Positions 51,865 through 60,026 of a stretch of DNA of 64,000 bases are shown in pieces. Below the pieces are notes generated by a model. It made no database searches. It was not told the origin of the DNA and saw only the letters and a list, made by a program, of their open reading frames with translations. The translations under genes were made by a program, and so were the position numbers. How positions within the stretch are numbered: position 1 is the first letter of the stretch; each line of letters starts with the position of its first letter. Source of the stretch: a bacterium (lineage in GTDB: Bacteria > Vulcanimicrobiota > Xenobia > Xenobiales > JADMJV01); NCBI GenBank assembly GCA_018266105.1, contig JAFEBA010000039.1, forward strand, positions 29,287 through 93,286. The letters run 5' to 3'.

Positions 51865-52805
51865 CTCGAGAAATAGTCGTCACGCAGATCGCCGAAGGTG
51901 ATATAGCCGGCGCCCGATGAGGCGTGCACGAACTGGTTGCGACCCACGTAGATTCCTACGTGAGAAGCGCCCGGGCAGTAGGTCTCAAAGAAGACCATGT
52001 CTCCCGGCTGTTCCTGGCCACGGGGGACCACCTGACCTACCTCAAACTGCAAATCGGCCGTGCGAGGGATGGGCATGCCGCGGTCGCAGAAGACCTTCTG
52101 GGTAAAGCCAGAGCAGTCCATTCCGCTGGGGTCTTCGCCGCCCCAAACATAAGGGACGCCCAGGTATTTGAAGGACTCACGCAACAGCTTGACCACTCGC
52201 TGACCACGGGGCGAAAGGGCGACGTCGCGAGGCTCGTCATCCTTCACTTCCTTCTTTTTGATCCGCTTGGGGGCAGCGGTGGGCACGGCCACAGTGCGGC
52301 CATCGGCGGTGATCATGACATTTTGGTGTTCGGGCAGGGCCAGTGGCTCGCTCTCCTCGACCGGCCCACGGCGGCTGGCCACCACGTTTTCAAAAATCCA
52401 ACTGACTTCGTCTTCGCTCAGGCCCGAGGCGGTGGAGCGGAAGGTCCGGGTCGGCTGAGTGGGCGCGACCGGAGCCAGCGGGGCCGCCTGCACCGGGGCA
52501 GCCGAGGCCACCGCTTCCAGATTCGGCTTGAGCTTGCCGGAACGGGCCGAAAGAGTGCGGCGCGGGGCTTCCACTCGGGGTGGGACAAAGATGACGGTGC
52601 CTTCTTGGGGGAAAACGACATTTTCAAGAGCGGGATTGAGCTGTCTCAAAACATCCGGGCGCAGGCCCCGGCTGGTGGCAATCGTCTCCACGCTGTCGCC
52701 GCTGCGCACTTTGTAGAACTCATAGTCCTGAGTGTCGGTTGGGGCAGCCGCGGCCCAGAGCTGAACACCAAACAGAGCCAGCAGTAGAACTCCGGTTTTC
52801 TTCAT
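51834..52805 (-). CDS. LysM-NlpC/P60 peptidoglycan endopeptidase
   Basis: 323 residues with a signal peptide (MKKTGVLLLALFGVQLWAAA). LysM at about 29-75 (YKVRSGDSVETIATSRGLRP); an Ala/Pro-rich linker to about 190; NlpC/P60 at about 205-323 with catalytic Cys231 (GMDCSGFTQ) and His282 (GASHVGIYV). It cuts peptide stems, typically D-Glu to meso-DAP. The ATG at 52805 has a GGAGG site and starts the signal. Extracytoplasmic. Confidence 0.93.
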   Translation of the reverse strand: MKKTGVLLLALFGVQLWAAAAPTDTQDYEFYKVRSGDSVETIATSRGLRPDVLRQLNPALENVVFPQEGTVIFVPPRVEAPRRTLSARSGKLKPNLEAVASAAPVQAAPLAPVAPTQPTRTFRSTASGLSEDEVSWIFENVVASRRGPVEESEPLALPEHQNVMITADGRTVAVPTAAPKRIKKKEVKDDEPRDVALSPRGQRVVKLLRESFKYLGVPYVWGGEDPSGMDCSGFTQKVFCDRGMPIPRTADLQFEVGQVVPRGQEQPGDMVFFETYCPGASHVGIYVGRNQFVHASSGAGYITFGDLRDDYFSRCYLGARRNW

Positions 52806-52878
52806 AGGCACCTCCATTGAATGAATTTCATCGCGGCCAATTCCGATACCCGCGTTCATACCCCCGCCAAGGAGAAAA

Positions 52879-53460
52879 TTAACTTGGTGGGGCGGTTTTC
52901 ATAAGAGTCACCAGCGACTCGTTGGTGGAACGCAGTAGATCCGGGATCTTGCGGGCCAGATCGCCAAAATGCTTGGCCAGTTCCTGGAAGAGTTCAGGTT
53001 GCTGATTGCTCAGCCGAAAGAGCGGCTGTAGCATCAGCCAGCGGCTCACCTTCTCCTCCACTTCGGGAGTGGCTTCCAGGTGTTTTTCCAGTTCCGAGAC
53101 CAGGAAGCTGGCTCGAGTGCGGTTGCCGCGCTGGTTGCTGGCCAGATGTTGGGCTTGCTGCGCGGCGGTTTTGGATACCCCCTCGGGCAGGCACTGCATC
53201 AGGGCGAAGCCCAACAGTTGATGGCGCAACTCCTGCATCAGCAGGTTGTAAGCATCTGGAGCCTGAGCTCCGGCTCGCATTTTTCCTTGCACCTCATAGG
53301 TTTCCAGGATGGTCAGGTAGAGCTTCTTGCATTCCATCATAAACAGAGTCGGATGGTTCTGGCATTCTTCTTTGAGAGCCGCACGCATCTGCGATAGAGC
53401 CGCATCCGCCGGAGATTTCGGCGGCACTGGCTGCGGAATGGGTGAGGAACCGAAAAACAT
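52879..53460 (-). CDS. Helical protein of unknown function
   Basis: 193 residues, almost entirely helical after a Pro-rich start (SSPIPQPVPPKSP). There are three cysteines (EECQN, MECKKL, QCLPEG) and no membrane segment. It lies 73 bases before the LysM-NlpC gene on the same strand and 84 bases from the divergent yqeY gene. I recognise no family and infer a structural or adaptor role only from composition. Confidence 0.62.
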   Translation of the reverse strand: MFFGSSPIPQPVPPKSPADAALSQMRAALKEECQNHPTLFMMECKKLYLTILETYEVQGKMRAGAQAPDAYNLLMQELRHQLLGFALMQCLPEGVSKTAAQQAQHLASNQRGNRTRASFLVSELEKHLEATPEVEEKVSRWLMLQPLFRLSNQQPELFQELAKHFGDLARKIPDLLRSTNESLVTLMKTAPPS

Positions 53461-53544
53461 TGCCCTGGCTTCTCGCTCACAGGCTCGATCCCTGGATATG
53501 CTCGGGGAACAGGAATCCGGCTGCCCGCAGTGTAGCCTGGACCC

Positions 53545-53994
53545 ATGGGAATGCTAGAACAAGTTCAGGCTGACCTGACGGCCGCCATGAAAAGTCAGGA
53601 AAAGATTCGCCTCGCTTCCTTGCGGATGCTGAAGTCGGCTCTCAAGAACGCGCAGATCGAAGCCGGCACGCTGGATGACGCCGCCGCCATGGCGGTGATT
53701 ATGAAGCTGTGTAAGCAGCGCAAAGAGTCCATCGAGGTCTTCGAAAAAAATAACCGCCAGGAGTTGGCCGATCAGGAAAAGGCCGAACTGGCGGTTTTGG
53801 AAGAGTACCTTCCAAAGGGGCTCTCTGATGAGGAACTGGGATCCATTGTCGATGAGGTCATTGCCCAGCTCGGCGCCACCGATCCCAAGAAGCAGGGTCC
53901 GGTCGTTGGAGCGGTTATGAAGAAGCTTGCCGGTAAGCCCGTCGACGGGAAGAAGGTAAACGAACTGGTTCGCTCTCGCCTGAGCCCCGGGTAG
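53545..53994 (+). CDS. yqeY: YqeY (GatB/YqeY domain) protein
   Basis: 149 residues. Family blocks: LASLRMLKSALKNAQIEAG, IMKLCKQRKESIEVFEKNNRQELADQEKAELAVLEEYLP and GPVVGAVMKKLAGKPVDGKKVNELVRSRL. The fold is that of the GatB C-terminal tRNA-contact domain; as a free protein it is often a partner of tRNA-dependent enzymes. Two in-frame ATGs (53545, 53551) compete. Its 3' end overlaps a small opposite-strand ORF by 80 bases. Confidence 0.92.
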   Translation: MGMLEQVQADLTAAMKSQEKIRLASLRMLKSALKNAQIEAGTLDDAAAMAVIMKLCKQRKESIEVFEKNNRQELADQEKAELAVLEEYLPKGLSDEELGSIVDEVIAQLGATDPKKQGPVVGAVMKKLAGKPVDGKKVNELVRSRLSPG

Positions 53995-54094
53995 GCAGTT
54001 CGTATAGACTCAAGAGTTGCTCTTGGGAGAGTTGGCGCAGCAGCGAGGTAAAAGACCCCACCTTGGGTTTGCGGACGCGGTGCACGTAGGTCAT
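53915..54094 (-). CDS. Small 59-residue protein coupled to coiled-coil gene
   Basis: 59 residues. The ATG at 54094 overlaps the coiled-coil gene's stop (ATGA) and is preceded by AAGGAG at proper spacing, and the translation is basic with an amphipathic middle (FTSLLRQLSQEQLLSLYEL). Its last 80 bases run antisense to the end of yqeY, so the C-terminal part is less certain and the length may be set by chance. No family. Confidence 0.5.
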   Translation of the reverse strand: MTYVHRVRKPKVGSFTSLLRQLSQEQLLSLYELPTRGSGESEPVRLPSSRRRAYRQASS

Positions 54095-54747
54095 TGGTTT
54101 ACTCCTTGCGAGGGCAGGCTCATCGGGCGCAGCGAGCGGGGAGGCAGCACTTTGCGGTGTCCCGAGCCCATCGGGGCGCGGATGGCGTCCAGTTGACTCT
54201 TGTTGCGGCGGACTTCCTCAAAGGCCTGTTGGGCCTGCTCCTGGGCTGTTTTCATTGCCTGGTAGTGCTGCACGATGACCTGGCGAGCCTGTTGCTTGAC
54301 TCGCTCCAGCTCCTGGCCGGCAGCCTGATTGCTCTGTTGCAGGGCTGCGATTTGTTCATCGCGCTCGGCCAGCAGCGTCCGGAGTTCCTGGAGTTCCAGG
54401 GTTTGACGCTGGGCCAGGCTGGTGATTGCCTGACGCTGGGCTTCCCAGTGCTGCTTTTCGGCTTCCAGAGATTCCACTCGCTGCTTGAGCTTTTCGAGTT
54501 CCTGCAGCTGGGCTTCAACCTGAGAAAGCTGTTTTTCAAGCTGGAGTTTGCGTGACCCTGACTCGCTGGCCTGTGTACTGGCCTGCTCACAGTCGCTCTG
54601 GAGGGTTCGCATTTGACGTTGAAGGTTGATGTTCTCGAGACGTAGTCGTTTCATGGCGGAAAGGAGCCGGGAGTCGAGGGGCTGGGGATTGGCGGTGCTC
54701 ATGAACCCTCCTACTAAACTGAGGAACCTGCCGCCTCTGGCGGTCAT
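54091..54747 (-). CDS. Soluble coiled-coil protein A
   Basis: 218 residues from the ATG at 54747 (TAGGAGGAAACG site), or 203 from an in-frame ATG at 54702 with its own site (GTAGGAGGGTTC). Residues about 25-185 are one long heptad repeat rich in Gln, Glu, Leu and Arg (for example QLEKQLSQVEAQLQELEKLK). No signal peptide or domain. It could be a filament, spacer or cytoskeletal scaffold. A perfect CRP-type palindrome lies upstream. The two starts may yield two isoforms. Confidence 0.72.
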   Translation of the reverse strand: MTARGGRFLSLVGGFMSTANPQPLDSRLLSAMKRLRLENINLQRQMRTLQSDCEQASTQASESGSRKLQLEKQLSQVEAQLQELEKLKQRVESLEAEKQHWEAQRQAITSLAQRQTLELQELRTLLAERDEQIAALQQSNQAAGQELERVKQQARQVIVQHYQAMKTAQEQAQQAFEEVRRNKSQLDAIRAPMGSGHRKVLPPRSLRPMSLPSQGVNQ

Positions 54748-54768
54748 CGTTTCCTCCTATTTGCAGTT

Positions 54769-54784
54769 TAGTAGATAGCTACTA
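54769..54784. promoter_or_regulatory. Palindrome between CRP-type site and coiled-coil gene
   Basis: TAGTAG-ATAG-CTACTA, a perfect 6+6 inverted repeat, lies between the CRP-type site and the ATG at 54747. It could be a second operator or a 5' UTR hairpin near the ribosome site. Confidence 0.3.
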
Positions 54785-54792
54785 GGAAGCCA

Positions 54793-54808
54793 TGTGATCT
54801 GCATCACA
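54793..54808. promoter_or_regulatory. Perfect CRP/FNR-family-type site
   Basis: TGTGATCTGCATCACA: half-sites TGTGA and TCACA separated by six bases match the E. coli CRP core at all ten positions. It lies in the 65-base spacer between two coiled-coil genes, 45 bases before the ATG at 54747. No CRP gene is in the window and binding is not proven. Confidence 0.6.
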
Positions 54809-54812
54809 ATGG

Positions 54813-55931
54813 TTAGACTAATTTTTCCTCAACTGCAGGAACGTCGCTGACGGTCTCTTCGATCGAGCGTTCCAGCTCTTCAACACGGGCCTGGGCCTCT
54901 CGCAAAAGCTTGTGCGCCTTTGGTAACTGGCTAAAGAGCTGATCCTGAAGGCTGGCCACCTGATGCTGTGAGTCTTCCAGTGAGACGCGGGTCTCGTCCA
55001 GTTCCCATTCTAACTCGTCCACCCGCTCCTTCAGCTTGGAGACTTGCTTTTCCATTTCGACGCGGGCCGACTCGGCGGCGTTATAGCTGGCCTCCCAGGC
55101 GCGGCACTGGCTGGCCAGCATCAATCGTTGTTCTTGGAATTGCTTGAGCATGCTGTTGCGGTGCTGGAGAGCCTGCCCGGCTTCACTCAGCTTGGTCTGG
55201 GCTTTGCGCAGCTTGTCCAGATACTGAGCCACCTGGGTGCGCAGGCTTTCGATGATCTCTTCGCGCTCTTCGACCTCGTTTTCCAGCCAGTTCAGCTGGT
55301 CCTCGTTGGTTTCCAGGGCGAATTCGTGATCGGCCAGATCGCTTTGGGCCTCGCTCAGAGCTTTTTTCAGCTCTTGAATCTCGCGGCGGAATATCTGGCT
55401 CTGGGTATCAAAGCTGTGTTCCAGGTTCTGACGGTGCTGGGTTTCGCTCTCCCAGAGTTTGTGACGGCGCTTGAGTTCCTCGGCCAGGCCTTCCAGTTTG
55501 TCCTTGCTGGTCTGATGGAGGGTCTTCAGCTGCTGGTGAAGCTTTTGAGCGATCTCAGAGTTATTGGGCTGCATTTCGCTGGAGAGCCTTTGAAAGAGCT
55601 CATCGCGTTCGTTTTGCAGGCTTACCAGGGTGGTCTGGAGTTCGGCCAGTTGCTCATGGGTCTGGCGTTGCTGTTCCAGGAGGTCGTGTTCCAGCTGTTG
55701 CTGGCGTTCAGAAGATTGAGCGAGCAACCGCACCAACTCCAGGTTGCGTTCTTCGCCGGCCTGGCGGGCCACTTCGGCTGCCTGCAGCAGGGCCTGGGTT
55801 TCGTCCAACCGCTTCAGGTCTGGCTGTTGCTGGAGCAACTGGGAGAGACGTCGACGCTCTGCCTGCGTGTTGTCTAGCTCGAGCTGAACTTTAGCCAGCT
55901 TGCTTTTTAGCTCTTCTACCTCTGAACTCAC
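54813..55931 (-). CDS. Soluble coiled-coil protein B
   Basis: 372 residues from a GTG. Nearly the whole length is one heptad coiled coil (for example LLEQQRQTHEQLAELQTTLV, ESLRTQVAQYLDKLRKAQTKL). No signal peptide or known domain. It sits just upstream of coiled-coil protein A on the same strand; with it, the pair may form a scaffold or filament. Low Cys/Trp content and charge bias are typical of structural coiled coils, so family assignment by motif is not possible. Confidence 0.75.
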   Translation of the reverse strand: MSSEVEELKSKLAKVQLELDNTQAERRRLSQLLQQQPDLKRLDETQALLQAAEVARQAGEERNLELVRLLAQSSERQQQLEHDLLEQQRQTHEQLAELQTTLVSLQNERDELFQRLSSEMQPNNSEIAQKLHQQLKTLHQTSKDKLEGLAEELKRRHKLWESETQHRQNLEHSFDTQSQIFRREIQELKKALSEAQSDLADHEFALETNEDQLNWLENEVEEREEIIESLRTQVAQYLDKLRKAQTKLSEAGQALQHRNSMLKQFQEQRLMLASQCRAWEASYNAAESARVEMEKQVSKLKERVDELEWELDETRVSLEDSQHQVASLQDQLFSQLPKAHKLLREAQARVEELERSIEETVSDVPAVEEKLV

Positions 55932-55973
55932 GAGCGGGATGTTTGCGCGATCAGGCCCAAGGATCCTTCTGGA

Positions 55974-56654
55974 TCAGGCTGAGGGGAGGCGGGCATCGCC
56001 TTCAATCCAGACCGCACCGCCCGGTCCGACTTCTTTCTTCCAGATCGGAACCCGGGCTTTCAGGCTGTCGATCAGCCAGCGGCCCTCATCGAAAGCGGGA
56101 CCACGATGAGGACTGGCCACCGCCACCGCTACACTGGGTTCGCCCGCCGCCACTGGCCCCAGGCGATGCCAGACCGCCACCGCGGCGGGTTGGCCCAGTC
56201 GCTCCAGCGCCTCATCGGCTAACTTCTGCAACTCCTTCAGGGCCATTTCTTCGTAAGCGCTATAATCGATGCGTTCGACGATTTCTGACTGAAACGAGTC
56301 CCGCACGCAGCCCAGGAAGAGCACCACTGCTCCACAGTCCGGGCGCTGAACGGCCTGGAGAACTTCGTCCGAGCGGATGGATTGGTGGTCCAATCTTACC
56401 CAGCTGCCTCGACCGCCGCTGACGGGAGGGATCAGCGCGATTTCCCTTGCTTCGCCCAGGACAAGGCTTTCGTCGGGCGCCATTTCCTGGTTGACGGCGA
56501 TGCGGTAGCGTCCCCGCATGGCCTTGAGGGCCGGGACGCGACTCTCAAGGTGATCGAGCAACTGGCCCACCGTCCAGGTCGCAGGGAGGTCCAGGGATTC
56601 TTCGCGGCAACCCATGGCCTCGCTCAGGCTGGCAAAGTAGAGAACTCTGGTCAT
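55974..56654 (-). CDS. MoaD-MoaE fusion (molybdopterin synthase)
   Basis: 226 residues. Residues 1-81 are MoaD, ubiquitin-like, ending in Gly-Gly at 80-81 (IPPVSGG). Residues about 85-226 are MoaE (GAVVLFLGCVRDSF, YEEMALKEL, AVWHRLGPVAAGEPSVAVAVASPHRGPAF, PIWKKE). In free MoaD the Gly-Gly end becomes the thiocarboxylate, so this polyprotein must be cut or the chemistry must differ; similar fusions exist in a few bacteria. It would add sulphur to precursor Z. ATGA overlaps the hexokinase stop. Confidence 0.92.
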   Translation of the reverse strand: MTRVLYFASLSEAMGCREESLDLPATWTVGQLLDHLESRVPALKAMRGRYRIAVNQEMAPDESLVLGEAREIALIPPVSGGRGSWVRLDHQSIRSDEVLQAVQRPDCGAVVLFLGCVRDSFQSEIVERIDYSAYEEMALKELQKLADEALERLGQPAAVAVWHRLGPVAAGEPSVAVAVASPHRGPAFDEGRWLIDSLKARVPIWKKEVGPGGAVWIEGDARLPSA

Positions 56655-57775
56655 GCCAGTGCGGCCGCGGCCGCGCCGACCAGGTTGACTTCCTCGCCCC
56701 GAATGATGGCAAAATTCCGAGTTCGGAGTTGCCGAAGGGTGGCCTCGACCCGATCTCGATAGCCGGTGGCTTTCCAGAACAGGCCGCCCTCAGCTTGAAT
56801 GGCCAGGTTGCCCTCGTCCAGATGATCGGAGACCGCCGCCAGGCCGGCCGCCACCATGTCGGCCGAGCGATTGAGGAGCCAGCGGGCCGCCAGCGAGGCG
56901 GGCTCCTGTCCGGGCTTGTCGGCCCATTCCACCACCTCTTTGGAGCTGGCCCCTTCGGGCAGGCGCAGGTGGGGGCACAGGCATTGCAGCAACTGAGGCA
57001 GGTAGAAGCCCGAAACGGCTTTCTCGTAGCGTTGTTTGCCGGGGTTGTCGCTGATGGAATCCACCGCTTCGTCCACTTCGTGCAGGTGGGGTGGGTGGAA
57101 GTTGCCAGATTCCAGATTGACGGCGATCAGCCCATCCCAGGCCACCTGAAGCTTGGGAATGCGCGAAGCGGGTAGAAAGGCGGCCATATTGTTGCCTGTC
57201 CCTACGATCAGGCCAATATGCTGTGTGTAGTCCGGCCCGGCAAAGATCGAGCCGCCCAGCAGCGCGGCCACGGTGTCGTTGAGGACTTTCACAGGGCCGG
57301 GCTGGCCGTAGGCGGCCCGCAGGGCTTGTCCGACCAGCTCGCCCACCACGCCGGTGACCTTAATTCCTTTGGTCCAATGGGTCAGGCGCGCATCCCCGCC
57401 GGGCTCGACCTGGGCGGGATAGGAGAAGCAGTAGCCCATGGGCAGCCCCTCGGGAGCGCCGAGCTGGCGTAAGAGATCGGATTGGTAACCAAAGAATTCA
57501 GGGGCGTGGACGGGTCGACTGCGGCCATCGGGCAGGGTTCCACTGAGGGGGCCTTTGAGAATTTCAGCTTTGCCGCTCAATCTGACCCAGGCGGCCCGCA
57601 CATTGGTGCCGCCCGCGTCTACGACCAGGGCCTCGCCGTGCTTTTCTGAATCGGGCCGGGACAGATAGGCTGGCAGACAGGCCACCTGGGCGCCCTCGCC
57701 GGCCAGGCCCTGGCTGATGCGTTCCCGCAGGGCGATTCGGATATCGTTCAGTTGGTCTAAGCTGAGGTCTTGCAC
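56651..57775 (-). CDS. Eukaryotic-type hexokinase
   Basis: 374 residues from a GTG; an in-frame ATG at 57808 lies inside the next gene. Hexokinase motifs in order: LVVDAGGTNVRAAWV (phosphate 1), CFSYPAQ (sugar), TKGIKVTGVVGE, VLNDTVAALLGG with catalytic Asp167, IGLIVGTGNNMAAF and NLESGNF. The layout is that of eukaryotic hexokinases, shorter than the usual 450-residue unit. It should phosphorylate a hexose with ATP. The family is rare in bacteria, where glucokinases of the Glk or ROK types are usual. Confidence 0.9.
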   Translation of the reverse strand: MQDLSLDQLNDIRIALRERISQGLAGEGAQVACLPAYLSRPDSEKHGEALVVDAGGTNVRAAWVRLSGKAEILKGPLSGTLPDGRSRPVHAPEFFGYQSDLLRQLGAPEGLPMGYCFSYPAQVEPGGDARLTHWTKGIKVTGVVGELVGQALRAAYGQPGPVKVLNDTVAALLGGSIFAGPDYTQHIGLIVGTGNNMAAFLPASRIPKLQVAWDGLIAVNLESGNFHPPHLHEVDEAVDSISDNPGKQRYEKAVSGFYLPQLLQCLCPHLRLPEGASSKEVVEWADKPGQEPASLAARWLLNRSADMVAAGLAAVSDHLDEGNLAIQAEGGLFWKATGYRDRVEATLRQLRTRNFAIIRGEEVNLVGAAAAALA

Positions 57776-58194
57776 GCGTTCTCCAGTCCGCCGGCCAGTA
57801 GGGCCCATTGGGCCAACCTCGGGTAACCCAGGGCGGCTTGCTCGCGACCGGCCAGGGCTTCCTTGGCGTAGATGGCCTCCAGGCCCTGCCAGGCCCGCTT
57901 AAGGGCTCGTTTTCCGAGCGGATGGTCGAGCCCACGATAAAGAACGCACTCCAGCTCCAGCCACAGTGGTCTAAAATCGTCCACCGTTTTGAGCTGCGCT
58001 CCCAGCGCGGTCGCCAGGCGGCTGGCCAGTCCAGCTCGTCCTTGCTGGCCCAACTTGCCCAGAGCGAAAAGTTCGCCGTCGCTGACCTTGATGTTGGTCA
58101 GCCGGGGTCCCACGAAGTCTGCCAGATCGGGGCGCCTGCTTTCCTGGAGAGCGAACCCCAGTTGCTTTTCCAGGGCTTGCCGTAGTTCAGACAA
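57757..58194 (-). CDS. Helical protein of unknown function
   Basis: 145 residues from a TTG at 58194 that overlaps the upstream stop by eight bases; an ATG at 58230 is an alternative. The composition is helical and Leu/Ala-rich (SSLSELRQALEKQLGF, RAGLASRLATALGAQL). No known domain or signal. It overlaps the hexokinase start by 19 bases, suggesting that the two are made together. Confidence 0.6.
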   Translation of the reverse strand: MSELRQALEKQLGFALQESRRPDLADFVGPRLTNIKVSDGELFALGKLGQQGRAGLASRLATALGAQLKTVDDFRPLWLELECVLYRGLDHPLGKRALKRAWQGLEAIYAKEALAGREQAALGYPRLAQWALLAGGLENACKTSA

Positions 58195-59044
58195 AGAGCT
58201 GCACACCACAACGGCTGCGCAGAAAAGCATACTCCACCGAACCCGGTTCGCCCACCGCCGTCCACGTACGTTCGCCCACCTGGACCGTGCCTCCGACGGG
58301 TAGCACGCCACCTTCGCGGATCATGGCCGGAGGCAGCGTTTCAAATAGCAGCCGGAGACTTTCCAGTTCACGTTCCAGGCGCTCTTCTTCGCCGGCTCGG
58401 CTGGGCAGGCTGGCGGCCAGATCGGGCAGATTGAATTGCCCCATGCCCCAGGTGCGCAACCAGAGTTTGGATTCTTCACCCTTCTTCTCCATCTCGGCCA
58501 GGCCATTGGTCAGAAACAGGTAACCCATGTCGGGGGTGAGATGTTCTGGTTCGGTAGCCAGCAGCAACCGTCGGGGCAGGAGCAGGCGAGCCTCCGGTAG
58601 GGCCAGCAGGGAGGCGCCGGCGTCCACCCAGCCCCAGGCCACCCGGCAAAGGGCCAGGAACCTGCTCCAGGGAGTGCTATCGGCCGGGAACTGGGTCAGG
58701 AAAATGAGGCAGGCGGCGCGGTGTTCTTCCAGATCGAGTCGGCATTCTTCGCTCGGGTTACCGGCCGAAACGGCTTCCAGGGCGTCACCCGGAGCGACTC
58801 CCTGGGGGTCAAAGACCAGCCGGAAGCTCCAGCCCTCCCCCTCCAGGTCGGCCCAGGTGCAGGGTCTGGGACGTTCGAGTGCCGTCCATGAACTGCAGGT
58901 CAGACCGGTGGTTCTGGCTGGTAATGCGGCCAGATATTGAGATAGCCTGTGTTCCCCGTCGGGCAGGAGGCTCACGGCGTGTAGAGCCGCGTTGGCCGGA
59001 ACGGGACCATGATGGATGGGGTGAACTCCGTTGGTGTTGGTCAT
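58187..59044 (-). CDS. Hypothetical protein, possibly DUF4261-like
   Basis: 285 residues, soluble. The end section (DMGYLFLTNGLAEMEKKG, WGMGQFNLPDLAASLPS, EYAFLRSRCGVQLFV) has the GLxxFxLPxLE-like block that I recall from the DUF4261 group, of unknown function. The first half has many Leu, Arg and acidic residues and no domain I know. It lies two bases after the HtrA gene stop region and overlaps the following small gene. Identity uncertain. Confidence 0.6.
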   Translation of the reverse strand: MTNTNGVHPIHHGPVPANAALHAVSLLPDGEHRLSQYLAALPARTTGLTCSSWTALERPRPCTWADLEGEGWSFRLVFDPQGVAPGDALEAVSAGNPSEECRLDLEEHRAACLIFLTQFPADSTPWSRFLALCRVAWGWVDAGASLLALPEARLLLPRRLLLATEPEHLTPDMGYLFLTNGLAEMEKKGEESKLWLRTWGMGQFNLPDLAASLPSRAGEEERLERELESLRLLFETLPPAMIREGGVLPVGGTVQVGERTWTAVGEPGSVEYAFLRSRCGVQLFV

Positions 59045-59045
59045 A

Positions 59046-60026
59046 TTACTGGCTGGCCACGTCTAGCGTCACCTTGACGCTGGTTTTCTTGCCCTGACGC
59101 CAGATTCCCAGTTCTACAGTGTCTCCAGGTTTGTGCCCGGCGATCTGACTGAGAAAGTCGGTCAGGCTCAGCACGCTCTTGGCGTCACACTGAACAATGG
59201 CGTCTCCCACCCGCATCCCGGCCTGGTCAGCCGGGCTACCGGGCACGATGGAGCGAACCATGACTCCGCGGCGGGCTGGAATATTGTGGGCTACGGTCAA
59301 TTCGGGACTCAGGTTGTCCCCCACCACTCCCAGCCAGGGTTTGCCGCTGCTGTCCGGACGCTGGCTGACCAGGGTCTTGGCCACGGCGATAGCATGCGTG
59401 ATGGGGATGGCGAATCCTAGTCCCTGCGAGGGCCGGGTTCCCTGAGGGCCATTGTAAATCAGGGTGTTGACCCCGATCACTTCGCCCGACAGATTGATCA
59501 GGGCTCCTCCAGAGGAGCCGGGATTAATGGCGGCGTCGGTCTGGATCATGGCAGGATAGGTCACGCTGCCGATTTTGATGTCTCGACCCATACCGCTGAC
59601 CGTGCCGACCGTCACCGTGCCAGAAAAACCAAGCGGGTCCCCGATGGCGATAGCGGTCTGAGCCAGCTTAACCTGGTCTGAATTGCCGATGCGAGCCACC
59701 GGTAGGCCGGTGGCTTCGATTTTGACCAGGGCCAGATCTTTGTCGGGAGCGGTTTTCCAGAGGCGGCCGTTGTACTGTTTGCCGCCGGGTAACCCGACGC
59801 GCACGACTTTGGCGCCTTCCACTACGTGGGCGTTGGTCAGGATGAAGCCGTCCGAACGGAGGATAATTCCGGATCCGACTCCGGGTCGGGTGGACTGGTT
59901 TCGGTAGACTCGCAAGGAGACGACTGAGCGCCGTCCGATCTCGGTGGCGTGAATTCGATCGGCTTCTTCGTCCGCCCAGGTCCAGGCGGTTACCACCAGG
60001 AGTAGCAGGCAGACCCAGCGTTTCAT
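59046..60026 (-). CDS. HtrA/DegP-type serine protease with PDZ domain
   Basis: 326 residues with a signal peptide (about 1-18). Trypsin-fold triad: His67 in TNAHVV, Asp97 in DKDLALVKI, Ser172 in GSSGGAL. A single PDZ domain covers about 225-320 (GVMVRSIVPGSPADQAGMRVGDAI). DegP has two PDZ domains, DegS one, so this is of the DegS/single-PDZ layout but without a membrane anchor beyond the signal peptide. It would degrade or cleave misfolded extracytoplasmic proteins. ATGA overlaps the upstream GT2 stop. Confidence 0.93.
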   Translation of the reverse strand: MKRWVCLLLLVVTAWTWADEEADRIHATEIGRRSVVSLRVYRNQSTRPGVGSGIILRSDGFILTNAHVVEGAKVVRVGLPGGKQYNGRLWKTAPDKDLALVKIEATGLPVARIGNSDQVKLAQTAIAIGDPLGFSGTVTVGTVSGMGRDIKIGSVTYPAMIQTDAAINPGSSGGALINLSGEVIGVNTLIYNGPQGTRPSQGLGFAIPITHAIAVAKTLVSQRPDSSGKPWLGVVGDNLSPELTVAHNIPARRGVMVRSIVPGSPADQAGMRVGDAIVQCDAKSVLSLTDFLSQIAGHKPGDTVELGIWRQGKKTSVKVTLDVASQ

